A DNA stretch of 64,000 nt from CAZQXD01 sp964597315 (GTDB lineage: Bacteria > Pseudomonadota > Gammaproteobacteria > Competibacterales > Competibacteraceae), in NCBI GenBank assembly GCA_964597315.1, contig CAZQXD010000021.1:1-64000 (forward strand), written 5' to 3'. The notes beneath the pieces are model-generated. The model was not told the origin of the DNA. It did no database searches and worked only from the letters and a program-made list of their open reading frames with translations. Position numbers and translations under genes: made by a program. Positions within the stretch are counted from its first letter, which is position 1; every line of letters starts with the position of its first letter. Positions 16,693 through 25,537 of this stretch are shown here, in pieces.

Positions 16693-17733
16693 ATGCAACG
16701 TAATGAGTTTAACTTCCATCTACCCCCAGAACTGATCGCCCAACGTCCTCCAGATCGGCGTGGCGACAGTCGATTGCTGACCCTGGATGGGGACAGCGGC
16801 GCCCTGGCGGACCGGCGGTTTGTGGAACTGCTTGAGCTGCTACGTCCCGAAGATCTGCTGGTGTTCAACGATACTCGGGTGATCCCGGCGCGGATTTTCG
16901 GACACAAGGCGACCGGCGGACGTGTGGAAGTGCTGGTGGAACGCCTGCTAGACGAGCATAGCGTCCTGGCCCATATCCGGGCGAGCAAGCCGCCCCGACC
17001 GGAGGCGGAGTTGACCCTGGATGGGGGGATAGCGGTCACGGTAACGGGCCGTCGGGAGAACCTATTTGAACTGGGTTGTGGCCAGCCCTGGCTGGAAGTG
17101 CTGGAAGCCCATGGCCATATACCCCTACCGCCCTACATCCAGCGTCCTGACGATGCCAGCGACGCCCGGCGCTACCAGACGGTTTATGCCCGTCACGCTG
17201 GCGCGGTGGCGGCGCCCACCGCAGGATTGCATTTCGATGAAACCTTGCTAGAGCAGCTAGGGACCATGGGCGTGGAACGGGCTTTCGTCACCCTGCACGT
17301 GGGGGCTGGAACGTTTCAGCCAGTGCGCGCCGAGCGCATCGAGGAGCATCGGATGCATGGTGAGATCGCCCGGGTCGAGGCCGAGACTTGTCGGCAAATC
17401 GCCGCCGCCCGAGAACGGGGCGGGCGGATCGTGGCGGTGGGCACCACCTCGGTGCGCAGCCTGGAGTCAGCCACCGGAGAAGACGGCGTGACCCGGCCCT
17501 TTGCCGGAGAGACCCGTATCTTTATCTACCCTGGGTATCGGTTCCGCTGTGTGGATGCCTTGCTCACCAATTTCCACCTGCCCGAATCCACACTGCTGAT
17601 GTTGGTGGCGGCCTTCGTCGGCCATGCTCCGATCATGGCCGCCTATCGCCATGCCGTGGAGCAAGGCTATCGGTTTTTCAGCTATGGGGACGCCATGTTC
17701 CTAACCCGCAGCCGCGAATCTCTCAACGCTTGA
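16693..17733 (+). CDS. queA: S-adenosylmethionine:tRNA ribosyltransferase-isomerase
   Basis: Transfers and isomerises the ribose of SAM onto preQ1-modified tRNA to give epoxyqueuosine, the next-to-last step of queuosine synthesis. 346 residues, close to E. coli QueA (356). Diagnostic stretches: FNDTRVIPARIFGHK, AAPTAGLHFDETLL, TLHVGAGTFQPVR, EEHRMHGE, GTTSVRSLES and LTNFHLPESTLLMLVAAF. The usual neighbour tgt is absent here; htpX follows instead. ATG 16693 has only a weak ribosome site. Confidence 0.97.
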   Translation: MQRNEFNFHLPPELIAQRPPDRRGDSRLLTLDGDSGALADRRFVELLELLRPEDLLVFNDTRVIPARIFGHKATGGRVEVLVERLLDEHSVLAHIRASKPPRPEAELTLDGGIAVTVTGRRENLFELGCGQPWLEVLEAHGHIPLPPYIQRPDDASDARRYQTVYARHAGAVAAPTAGLHFDETLLEQLGTMGVERAFVTLHVGAGTFQPVRAERIEEHRMHGEIARVEAETCRQIAAARERGGRIVAVGTTSVRSLESATGEDGVTRPFAGETRIFIYPGYRFRCVDALLTNFHLPESTLLMLVAAFVGHAPIMAAYRHAVEQGYRFFSYGDAMFLTRSRESLNA

Positions 17734-17797
17734 ATCCGGCTCCCGACAACCCCATTCTAAGCCTGGAATCCGACTTCAACTCTGTGGAGCGCCATCC

Positions 17798-18682
17798 ATG
17801 AAACGCATCATGTTGTTTCTAGCCACCAACCTGGCCGTGCTGATTGTCCTGGGTATCGTCGTCAACCTGCTGGGAGCAAACCGGTTTCTGAGCGCCCAGG
17901 GTATCGACGTTGGCACATTGCTGGTGTTTGCCGCCGTATTCGGCATGGGCGGTTCGTTTATCTCCCTGGCCATGTCCAAATGGATCGCCAAGAAGTCCAC
18001 CGGCGCCCAGGTCATCCAGCAACCCCGAAACTCAACGGAGCAGTGGCTGGTGGAGACGGTGCGCCGACAGGCGGCCCAAGCCGGCATTGGCATGCCCGAG
18101 GTGGCGGTCTACGGCTCTCCGACCCCCAATGCCTTCGCCACTGGCGCCAATCGCAATAACGCCTTGGTGGCGGTCAGCACCGGGCTGCTGGCCAATATGA
18201 CCCAAGACGAAGTGGAAGCGGTATTGGCCCATGAAGTGAGCCACGTGGCCAATGGCGATATGGTAACCCTGGCCTTGATCCAAGGGGTGGTGAACACGTT
18301 TGTTATCGCCATTGCCCGTATCGTGGGCTTTATGGTGGATCGCTTTTTGCAGGGCAATAACGAGGAATACCACGGGCCAGGCATCGGCTACTGGATCACC
18401 AGCATCGTCGCCGAGATTCTGCTGGGGGTGCTGGCCAGTATCATCGTCATGTGGTTCAGCCGTCAGCGAGAGTTCCGGGCCGATGCCGGCAGCGCCCAGT
18501 TGGTGGGTAGCCGCAAGATGATCGCCGCCCTGCAACGCTTGGGGAACATTCACGAGCCATCCCACCTGCCTTCGGAAATGCAGGCTTTTGGCATCAACGG
18601 CGGTCTTAAAGGGGGGTTGGCGCGGCTGTTCATGTCCCATCCGCCCATTGAGGAGCGAATTGCCGCTCTGCGTGGGGCTTAG
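17798..18682 (+). CDS. htpX: membrane zinc metalloprotease HtpX
   Basis: An M48B heat-shock protease of the inner membrane that degrades misfolded membrane proteins. 294 residues (E. coli 293). Two N-terminal membrane helices (about 4-25 and 38-58), zinc motif HEVSH at 145-149 with the third ligand Glu225 in REFRADAGS, and two further hydrophobic segments (about 157-183 and 199-220). The C-terminus overlaps the convergent FimX-like gene by four bases, so both stop codons share sequence. Confidence 0.97.
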   Translation: MKRIMLFLATNLAVLIVLGIVVNLLGANRFLSAQGIDVGTLLVFAAVFGMGGSFISLAMSKWIAKKSTGAQVIQQPRNSTEQWLVETVRRQAAQAGIGMPEVAVYGSPTPNAFATGANRNNALVAVSTGLLANMTQDEVEAVLAHEVSHVANGDMVTLALIQGVVNTFVIAIARIVGFMVDRFLQGNNEEYHGPGIGYWITSIVAEILLGVLASIIVMWFSRQREFRADAGSAQLVGSRKMIAALQRLGNIHEPSHLPSEMQAFGINGGLKGGLARLFMSHPPIEERIAALRGA

Positions 18683-20760
18683 CCCCCAAACTGAGCGAAA
18701 TCGAAACGCAGGTCCGGGCTGGGGGTCTGTACCAAGTCCCCCTGTACCAGGGTGACCCCAAACTGCCAGATGCGGGCCAACTGGGTGGTGTTGGCCACCC
18801 GGTCAGCAATGAGTAGGGCGCCTTGAGTCTGGGCCTGCTCGGTAAGCTGGCGCAGCTTTTGTTCCAGGGCCGGGTCCCGGGTTGCCTGCTCGATCAAATT
18901 CGCGTCCAGTTTGAGGTAATCGGGCGCCAGATGTTGAAAAACGGATTCCGAGGTTTCCCCCCGGCCACAATGAGACAGGGCCAGGTGGCAGCCACTATCC
19001 CGGATCTGTTGGCGAAGCGCCTTGGCCTCTTTGAAATAGCGCTGGGCGCTGTTTTCCGGGAACTCCAGCACCAGCCCACCTTGGGCTAGGGTAGTGCTGC
19101 GGCAGTGGTCCTCCAGCCACTGGCCGAAGTCCGAATCCATGAGCGAGTTGCTGGAAAGCCGGACAAACAACACTATGGCGTGACCGGCCAAGCGGCGCTC
19201 GGCCAGAATCTCCAGACTGCGGGACACGGCCCAACGATCCAGCTCCTGCATCTGGCCATGTTCCTCGGCCAGGGCCGCCAGGGCTTGGAGCGCGATGGGC
19301 TGGCTCTCGGAGTCTTGCAGGGCTAACAGGGTCTTATAGCGATGTTGGGCGTTTCCGGTAAGGCTGGCAATGGGTTGGAACAGCAACTCGCGGCGGCCCT
19401 GATCGCAGGCGTCCCGAAGCTTTTTCAGCTCCCGCAAGGTTTCGGCGTCGGTCTGGGAATCGACGCCGACTGGGCTGTAGCACTGGATCTGATTTTTCCC
19501 CATCAGCCGGGCGGTTTCACAGGCTTGATCAGCCTGGGCGATGAGTTGTCCGGCCTCTTGTTGTTCCACGAAGCAGACCCCGATGCTGCAAGCGGTAGTC
19601 ACCAATTGGTGGTCGGCCTGGAAATCCTTGGTCTTAATGGCATCGCGGATACGCTCAGCCAGGGCCATCACCTCTTCCCGTTGGGTTTTGGGGGTATAGA
19701 GGGCAAAACCGCAATCTGCAAACCGGGCCGCCACGTCATTTTCATGGATCAGGGTTTGCAGCAGCCGGGCGCAGTCACGGATCAACGCTTCCCCCGCCAG
19801 CGGTCCGTGGCGTCCCACCACTGCCCGATAGCCGGTGATCAAAATGTATAGCAGACCCCCCCTGTCCCTGTCATGGGGGGTCTGAGTCTGAAGTTGGCTC
19901 AGGAAATCAACGAAATAGAGGCGGTTATACAGCTCGGTCAATGGGTCGCATTGTTGCAGACGCTCCAGTTTCATGCGCAGGTCCGGGCCGCCGTCTAGCT
20001 CATTGATATCATGCACCGTCACTTGCTCACAGGATTCGCCTCGATAACTGGCCGGCGCGCAAGACCATTGCAGACTGACGGAGGAACCGTCGCCTCGCAG
20101 TCCTTCCAGCTCCATAGGCTTGGCGTCACCTTTGCCGCGGCATCGCAACAAGGTTTTGAGGGCTTTTCGGTCTTTGCGCGCCACCAGGTTCATGACGGTC
20201 ACCCCCTCCAGATCGGCCTGGTCTTGGTATCCGAACATCCGTAGCCATGAGGGATTGGCGTAAATATGGGCGCCTTCATGGACATAGGCTATGGCATCCC
20301 GGGAACTGTCCAAGAGCAGGCGGGAGCGGCGTTCACTTTCCTGAACCGTGTGTTCGGCGTGACGCAACCGGCGCCGGGTTTCCAGGTGCCCTAGTTCCCT
20401 ACCGACCACCCGCACCAGGTGGTCGGGGTCGTCTAGGCCCACCAAAGCGGCGGCCCCGGCGTCCAGTAACTGGGCGGGGGAGGGGGCTTCCGCACCCTCC
20501 GAAACCACCAGAATGGGAATGTCTTTCAAACCGTCGCTGATCCAGCCATGAATAGCGGCGATGCTGGGTAATCCCTTCCGAAGTCGGGCAATCACCAGAT
20601 CTAGGGGCTTTGCCTCGATGATTTTCTGAATCTTTAGGGGGCTGGCGGCATACAAGGGTTCGACCACGTAACCCGCGCCGCGCAGATGCTTGGCGATTTC
20701 CTCGATGTCCGTGAGCGACTGATCGATAATCAATAGATTGAGAATGGTATGGCTAGACAC
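18679..20760 (-). CDS. FimX-like REC-PAS-GGDEF-EAL protein with degenerate catalytic motifs
   Basis: 693 residues from GTG 20760 (a GTG at 20829 would add 23). Domain order matches FimX: receiver (about 5-120) lacking the phospho-acceptor Asp (LVIARLRKG), PAS (about 140-255), GGDEF-like with ADCGF in place of GGDEF (348-352), and EAL-like with LLA in place of EAL (478-480). Neither enzyme site can be active. FimX proteins bind cyclic-di-GMP through the degenerate EAL domain and promote type IV pilus assembly and twitching motility; this role is inferred. The gene is convergent with htpX and divergent from efp. Confidence 0.87.
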   Translation of the reverse strand: MSSHTILNLLIIDQSLTDIEEIAKHLRGAGYVVEPLYAASPLKIQKIIEAKPLDLVIARLRKGLPSIAAIHGWISDGLKDIPILVVSEGAEAPSPAQLLDAGAAALVGLDDPDHLVRVVGRELGHLETRRRLRHAEHTVQESERRSRLLLDSSRDAIAYVHEGAHIYANPSWLRMFGYQDQADLEGVTVMNLVARKDRKALKTLLRCRGKGDAKPMELEGLRGDGSSVSLQWSCAPASYRGESCEQVTVHDINELDGGPDLRMKLERLQQCDPLTELYNRLYFVDFLSQLQTQTPHDRDRGGLLYILITGYRAVVGRHGPLAGEALIRDCARLLQTLIHENDVAARFADCGFALYTPKTQREEVMALAERIRDAIKTKDFQADHQLVTTACSIGVCFVEQQEAGQLIAQADQACETARLMGKNQIQCYSPVGVDSQTDAETLRELKKLRDACDQGRRELLFQPIASLTGNAQHRYKTLLALQDSESQPIALQALAALAEEHGQMQELDRWAVSRSLEILAERRLAGHAIVLFVRLSSNSLMDSDFGQWLEDHCRSTTLAQGGLVLEFPENSAQRYFKEAKALRQQIRDSGCHLALSHCGRGETSESVFQHLAPDYLKLDANLIEQATRDPALEQKLRQLTEQAQTQGALLIADRVANTTQLARIWQFGVTLVQGDLVQTPSPDLRFDFAQFGG

Positions 20761-20866
20761 ACGGGACCTGCCGTTGGGTTGTTCGGTTCCACCGCCGGTC
20801 CGCTGTGGCGGTGATTGAGATAGAACCACGAGCCTGACGCCAGGACGCGGTTACAGGTATCATAAG

Positions 20867-20883
20867 CCGCTTTATTCAAGCGG
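20867..20883. other. hairpin in the efp upstream region
   Basis: CCGCTT (20867-20872) and AAGCGG (20878-20883) form a perfect 6-bp stem around TATTC, 31 bases before the efp start. It could be a leader hairpin or a palindromic operator serving efp and the divergent FimX-like gene. Confidence 0.35.
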
Positions 20884-20914
20884 TAGATCGCGAACTGACC
20901 AAGGCAGACCAGCT

Positions 20915-21484
20915 ATGGCTACTTATAGTACCAATGAATTCAAAAGCGGACTAAAAATCATCCTGGACGGGGACCCTTACAGCATCGTCGAAAACGAATT
21001 CGTCAAGCCCGGCAAGGGCCAGGCTTTCAACCGGGTCAAGATCCGCAACCTCAAGACCGGACGGGTCATTGAGCGCACCTTCAAATCTGGCGATACCGTG
21101 GAAGGCGCGGATGTGTTGGATGTGGAAATGCAGTATCTCTACAACGACGGTGAGTTCTGGTATTTCATGGACCCCCAGAGCTACGAGCAGATCGGCGCCG
21201 ACGCCAATGCCATTGGCGATAGCGCCAAGTGGCTCAAGGAACAGGATCTATGCCAAATCACCTTGTGGAACGGCGCCCCTCTGAGTATGTCGCCTCCCAA
21301 TTTCGTGATCATGACCATCACCGAGACCGACCCCGGATTGAAAGGCGATACCTCCGGCGGCGGCGGTAAGCCGGCCACTCTTGAAACTGGCGCTGTGGTG
21401 CGGGTGCCTTTGTTTGTGCAGACCGGCGAAGTCATCAAGGTGGACACCCGTACCGGAGAGTATGTTTCCCGGGTCAAGGAGTAA
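20915..21484 (+). CDS. efp: translation elongation factor P
   Basis: EF-P enters the ribosomal E/P site and relieves stalling on polyproline. 189 residues, three beta-barrel domains. The loop EFVKPGKGQAF carries Lys34, the residue that EpmA lysylates; the gene for EpmA follows immediately, which fits. Start ATG 20915 (MATYSTNEFKSGLKI). The final codons contain AAGGAG, which serves as the ribosome site of epmA. Confidence 0.98.
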   Translation: MATYSTNEFKSGLKIILDGDPYSIVENEFVKPGKGQAFNRVKIRNLKTGRVIERTFKSGDTVEGADVLDVEMQYLYNDGEFWYFMDPQSYEQIGADANAIGDSAKWLKEQDLCQITLWNGAPLSMSPPNFVIMTITETDPGLKGDTSGGGGKPATLETGAVVRVPLFVQTGEVIKVDTRTGEYVSRVKE

Positions 21485-21491
21485 TCGGTCT

Positions 21492-22487
21492 TTGCCCGAG
21501 CAGGCGTTGCTCCGCGATTGGCGTCCCGGCGCCGGACTCGACGCCTTGCGGCTGCGGGCGCGGCTATTGGCTGGGATTCGCGAATTCTTCGCCATCCGGG
21601 AGGTGCTGGAGGTGGATACCCCTGCCTTGTCCCCGGCGGCGGCCAGTGACCCGGCCTTGGCCAGTTTCGCGGTTCGGTATCAGGGTCCCGGCCCACTCCA
21701 TGGCCAGAATCTATACTTGCACACCTCGCCTGAATTTCCCATGAAGCGGCTACTGGCGGCGGGCAGTGGGTCCATTTATCAGCTCGCCAAGGTCTTTCGG
21801 GATGGAGAGGCAGGAAGCCGACATAATCCCGAGTTCACGCTTCTGGAGTGGTACCGACCGGGCTACGACCATCACCGGCTAATGGACGAAGCGCGGGATC
21901 TGGTCATTGCCCTGCTGGGGCAGCAGCCGGTCAGGCGGTTGAGTTATCGGGATGTGTTTCTGACCCATTTGGGCTTGGACCCATTCAGGACCGAGGTGCC
22001 GGAGCTGGCCGCCGTCGCCACCGTCCAAGGGCTTGTCCCACCCCCGAGCATGCCCACCACCGATCCCGACCCTTGGCTGGATTTGTTGCTCAGCCACTGT
22101 ATCGAACCGCGACTGGGGCCGGGTTTGGTGTTCGTCTACGATTATCCTGCTTCGCAGGCGGCCCTGGCCCGGTTGCGTTGGGATGACCCCCACGGGCCGC
22201 CCGTGGGAGAACGCTTCGAGTTGTATCTGGACGGAGTGGAGCTGGCTAACGGTTTTCATGAATTGGCGGATGGCGCCGAACAGCGCCGGCGTTTCGAGGC
22301 CGACAATGCCGCTCGACAGGCCAGGGGCTTGCCGGTCATGCCCCTGGATGGACGGTTACTGGCGGCCCTTGACGCGGGTTTGCCGGATTGCGCTGGGGTG
22401 GCTCTGGGGGTAGACCGGCTGGTCATGCAAGCTGCCGGGGCCGACTCCCTGGAGGCGGTGCTGGCCTTTGCCATAAACCGGGCCTAG
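21492..22487 (+). CDS. epmA: EF-P--(R)-beta-lysine ligase
   Basis: A truncated class II lysyl-tRNA-synthetase paralogue that attaches (R)-beta-lysine to Lys34 of EF-P. 331 residues, near E. coli EpmA (325), with no anticodon-binding domain. Motif 2 is FRDGEAGSRHNPEFTLLEWY and motif 3 is GVALGVDRLVM; ELYLDGVELANGFHEL is typical. The start is TTG 21492, eight bases past the efp stop, with its AAGGAG site (21476-21481) inside the last codons of efp, so modifier and target are co-expressed. epmB, which makes the beta-lysine, is not in the window. Confidence 0.95.
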   Translation: MPEQALLRDWRPGAGLDALRLRARLLAGIREFFAIREVLEVDTPALSPAAASDPALASFAVRYQGPGPLHGQNLYLHTSPEFPMKRLLAAGSGSIYQLAKVFRDGEAGSRHNPEFTLLEWYRPGYDHHRLMDEARDLVIALLGQQPVRRLSYRDVFLTHLGLDPFRTEVPELAAVATVQGLVPPPSMPTTDPDPWLDLLLSHCIEPRLGPGLVFVYDYPASQAALARLRWDDPHGPPVGERFELYLDGVELANGFHELADGAEQRRRFEADNAARQARGLPVMPLDGRLLAALDAGLPDCAGVALGVDRLVMQAAGADSLEAVLAFAINRA

Positions 22488-22501
22488 GGCGGTTAATTGC
22501 T

Positions 22502-22942
22502 TTATGGGTTGCAATAAAACTCCACTTCCCGCTGGCTCTGGCGCAAAGCGTCGGCCCGCTCGTCCGGGCTCATGACTACCTGCCGACCATCCGGCCCGGG
22601 CCGGGCCACATTTTCGTTATTCTCCAATAGGGTCTGATTGGCCGTCGCCTTTTGGCAGGCGTCGGCCCGCTGGGCCGTGCGCTCTTGGATAGAGGCGGGC
22701 GGGGCTGTGTCTTGGCTCTGGCTGTTGCCGCCTAAGCCAGCCTGTTCACGTAATTTCTGAAGCGCCGCCTCCGCGCCCGGCGGGGCTTCGGCATGCTTGT
22801 TCAGCCGCTGATAGGGAATGCCGTGGGCCGGCGGGGTGGCGGTGTAATGGACTCGCCCCGCGCTATCCTGCCATTTATAGATATCGGCCGCCTGGACGGG
22901 GGCTGTCAGGATCAAAGCCAGCAGCGGCAAGTATCTGTGCAT
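22502..22942 (-). CDS. DUF4124 domain periplasmic protein
   Basis: 146 residues from ATG 22942, which is preceded by AGGAGGG. A signal peptide (LPLLALILTAPVQAA) is followed directly by the DUF4124 core IYKWQDSAGRVHYTATPP, then a low-complexity, Gln/Glu-rich region and a single Cys near the C-terminus (FYCNP). DUF4124 proteins are small secreted proteins widespread in gammaproteobacteria and have no assigned function. Convergent with epmA. Confidence 0.85.
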   Translation of the reverse strand: MHRYLPLLALILTAPVQAADIYKWQDSAGRVHYTATPPAHGIPYQRLNKHAEAPPGAEAALQKLREQAGLGGNSQSQDTAPPASIQERTAQRADACQKATANQTLLENNENVARPGPDGRQVVMSPDERADALRQSQREVEFYCNP

Positions 22943-23260
22943 TATGGTGTTCCCTCCTGGTGATAACACTTGAAAACCATCATGGATCGAAGGCCGCCGC
23001 TAGGCGCCAGCGTGGAAGCCCAATTATGGCCTGACTCAGGGGGTATCGGCCAACGGTGGATTTTTCTAGAGCCTGCTTGACCGGTAGGCGCCTTGTAAAG
23101 TACTTTGGCTGGTTCGTAGACAGTAATGCCTGCTAATGCAGCGGGTACTATTTCAACGGAGTCTGGTTGGGCTGGACGGCATACCTCAAGGCGACGGCCC
23201 TGGGGGGCGATTTCCGGTAAAACCAGCCTCTGTATTTCGTTTTGTCATGAGGAGACCGTT
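22943..23260 (+). other. 318-bp region upstream of the ilv operon
   Basis: Must contain the ilvB promoter and that of the divergent DUF4124 gene. TTGACC near 23077 and TACTAT at 23146-23151 resemble promoter boxes but are not correctly spaced with a partner. No leader peptide rich in Ile, Leu or Val codons and no T-box was found, so classical attenuation is not supported. Confidence 0.45.
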
Positions 23261-25003
23261 GTGGAACTGACCGGTGCCGAGATCGTCGTCCGCTGCCTCA
23301 AGGAGGAGGGTGTCGAATATGTATTCGGCTATCCTGGCGGCGCTGTCCTACATATTTACGACGCTTTGTACAATCAGAACGACGTCAAACACATTTTAGT
23401 GCGTCACGAACAGGGCGCCGCCCACGCCGCCGACGGTTTCGCCCGGGCCAGCGGCAAGCCTGGGGTGGTGCTGGTTACCTCCGGGCCTGGACTGACCAAC
23501 GCCGTTACCGGCATCGCCACCGCCTATATGGACTCCGTGCCTTTGGTGATTTTGTCCGGGCAGGTGCCCACCAAGCTGATTGGCAACGACGCCTTCCAAG
23601 AGGTGGACTCGGTGGGCATCACCCGTCCCTGCGTCAAGCACAATTTTCTGGTCAAGGACATCAGCCAGTTGGCGGAGACCATCAAAAAAGCCTTCTTTAT
23701 CGCCAACAGCGGGCGGCCGGGACCGGTGTTGGTGGACCTGCCCAAGGACATCACCGCCGCCAAGGCCAATTTCTCCTACCCCCGCAAGATCAAGATGCGT
23801 TCCTACAGCCCCACGGTTAAGGGGCATACCGGGCAGATTCGCAAAGCCGTGGACTTGATCCTCTCCGCCAAGCGGCCCATGCTCTACACGGGCGGCGGGG
23901 TGATTCTCTCCGACGGTTCCAAGGAACTCATCGAACTGACTCGATTGCTGGGCTACCCCATTACCAATACCCTGATGGGCTTGGGCGCCTATCCCGCCAC
24001 CGACCCCCAGTTTGTGGGCATGCTGGGCATGCACGGCACCTATGAATCCAATATGGCCATGCACAACTGCGATGTGCTGGTGGCCATTGGCGCCCGCTTC
24101 GATGATCGAGTAACCGGCGCTTTGGAGAAATTCTGCCCCGGGGCGCGGATCATCCATGTGGACATCGACCCCTCCAGTATCGCTAAGAATGTCAGGGTAG
24201 AGATTCCCATCGTCGGCTCGGTGCCCAATGTGCTGCGCTCCATGATCAACATCATCAAGGACAGCGACCTGTCCGTTGATCGAGAGGCTCTGGCCCAGTG
24301 GTGGCAGCAAATCGACGAGTGGCGTGCGGTCAACTCCCTGTACTACAAAAACAGCGACAAGATCATCAAGCCCCAGTTCGTGGTGCAAAAACTCTACGAA
24401 GTGACCAAGGGCCAGGCTATCGTTACCTCCGACGTGGGCCAGCATCAGATGTGGGCGGCCCAGTATTATCTTTTCGACCAGCCCCGTCAGTGGGTCAACT
24501 CCGGGGGCTTAGGCACCATGGGGTTTGGTCTGCCGGCGGCCATGGGCGCCAAGTTCGCTTTCCCCGACCGGGATGTAGCCTGCATCACCGGCGAGGGCAG
24601 TATCCAGATGATGCTTCAGGAACTGTCCACCATGCTCCAATACCACACCCCGGTAAAAATCATTAATCTGAACAACCGCTATCTGGGCATGGTGCGCCAG
24701 TGGCAGGAGTTCTTCTACGAGAAGCGCTACTCCATGTCCTATATGGACGCCCTGCCGGACTTTGTGAAGCTGGCCGAAGCCTACGGCCATGTGGGCATGC
24801 TCATCGACAAGCCCAGTGACGTGGAAGGCGCCTTGGCCGAAGCCTTCGCCCTCAAGGACCGCACGGTGTTCATGGATTTCATCACCGATCCCGAAGAAAA
24901 CGTCTTTCCCATGATTCCCGCTGGCGGCGGCCATGCCGAAATGCTCCTGGCCGGACGGGATGAAATGCGTTCCACCCACGAAGAAGGCATGGTGTTGGTC
25001 TGA
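23261..25003 (+). CDS. ilvB: acetolactate synthase (acetohydroxyacid synthase), large subunit
   Basis: Thiamine-diphosphate enzyme that condenses pyruvate with pyruvate or 2-oxobutyrate, the first common step of valine, leucine and isoleucine synthesis. 580 residues from GTG 23261, which has AGGAG at 7-base spacing; the family usually has 560-590. Key regions: YPGGAVLHIYDAL, VRHEQGAAHAADGFARA (catalytic Glu), TSGPGLTNAVTGIATA and the ThDP motif GEGSIQMM...NNRYLGMVRQWQ. First gene of ilvB-ilvN-ilvC; its stop codon overlaps the ilvN start by one base. Confidence 0.97.
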   Translation: MELTGAEIVVRCLKEEGVEYVFGYPGGAVLHIYDALYNQNDVKHILVRHEQGAAHAADGFARASGKPGVVLVTSGPGLTNAVTGIATAYMDSVPLVILSGQVPTKLIGNDAFQEVDSVGITRPCVKHNFLVKDISQLAETIKKAFFIANSGRPGPVLVDLPKDITAAKANFSYPRKIKMRSYSPTVKGHTGQIRKAVDLILSAKRPMLYTGGGVILSDGSKELIELTRLLGYPITNTLMGLGAYPATDPQFVGMLGMHGTYESNMAMHNCDVLVAIGARFDDRVTGALEKFCPGARIIHVDIDPSSIAKNVRVEIPIVGSVPNVLRSMINIIKDSDLSVDREALAQWWQQIDEWRAVNSLYYKNSDKIIKPQFVVQKLYEVTKGQAIVTSDVGQHQMWAAQYYLFDQPRQWVNSGGLGTMGFGLPAAMGAKFAFPDRDVACITGEGSIQMMLQELSTMLQYHTPVKIINLNNRYLGMVRQWQEFFYEKRYSMSYMDALPDFVKLAEAYGHVGMLIDKPSDVEGALAEAFALKDRTVFMDFITDPEENVFPMIPAGGGHAEMLLAGRDEMRSTHEEGMVLV

Positions 25004-25494
25004 TGCGGCACATCATTTCTATCCTATTAGAAAACGAAGCTGGGGCCCTGTCCCGGGTAGCGGGGCTGTTCTCGGCCCGGGGTTTCAACATCGAAACCCT
25101 GACCGTGGCCCCCACCGAGGACCCCTCCCTGTCCCGAATGACCCTGGTCACCCGGGGCACCGACGAGATCATCGAGCAGATCGTTAAGCAGCTCAACAAG
25201 CTAGTGGATACGGTCAAGCTCATCGACCTCACCGAGGGACCCCATATCGAACGAGAACTGCTGCTGCTTAAGGTCAAGGCCAGCGGCGAGGACCGCGCCG
25301 AGTTGCACCGGCTGGTGGATATCTTCCGGGGCAGCATCATCGACGTCACCGACACCACCTATACCGTCGAGCTGACCGGCACCGGCGAAAAACTGGATGG
25401 CTTCATCAGCGCCGTGAACCATGATCTGATCCTGGAAGTGGTGCGTTCCGGGATCAGCGGTATCTCACGCGGCGCCAAATCACTACGCGCCTGA
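25003..25494 (+). CDS. ilvN: acetolactate synthase, small regulatory subunit
   Basis: Activates the catalytic subunit and gives feedback inhibition by valine through its ACT domain. 163 residues, standard for IlvH/IlvN: N-terminal ACT domain starting HIISILLENEAGALSRVAGLFSARGFNIETL, then a C-terminal domain (LLLLKVKASGEDRAEL) ending in GISGISRGAKSL. Starts at the TGATG junction with ilvB, so translation is coupled. Confidence 0.97.
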   Translation: MRHIISILLENEAGALSRVAGLFSARGFNIETLTVAPTEDPSLSRMTLVTRGTDEIIEQIVKQLNKLVDTVKLIDLTEGPHIERELLLLKVKASGEDRAELHRLVDIFRGSIIDVTDTTYTVELTGTGEKLDGFISAVNHDLILEVVRSGISGISRGAKSLRA

Positions 25495-25537
25495 ACAGCG
25501 CGGCCCGATAGTCTCATTACTGGAAATACTCGTTGCA

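Noticed and set aside
22943..23260. Attenuator or leader peptide for the ilv operon
   Set aside because: No run of Ile, Leu or Val codons and no competing hairpins with a T-run before the ilvB start.
23396..24445. 349-codon minus-strand frame opposite ilvB
   Set aside because: Gly/His-rich antisense shadow; the plus strand is unmistakably acetolactate synthase.
24590..24600. GEGS instead of GDGS in the acetolactate synthase ThDP motif as a catalytic defect
   Set aside because: As far as I recall, Glu at this place occurs in other proteobacterial enzymes; all other motifs are intact.
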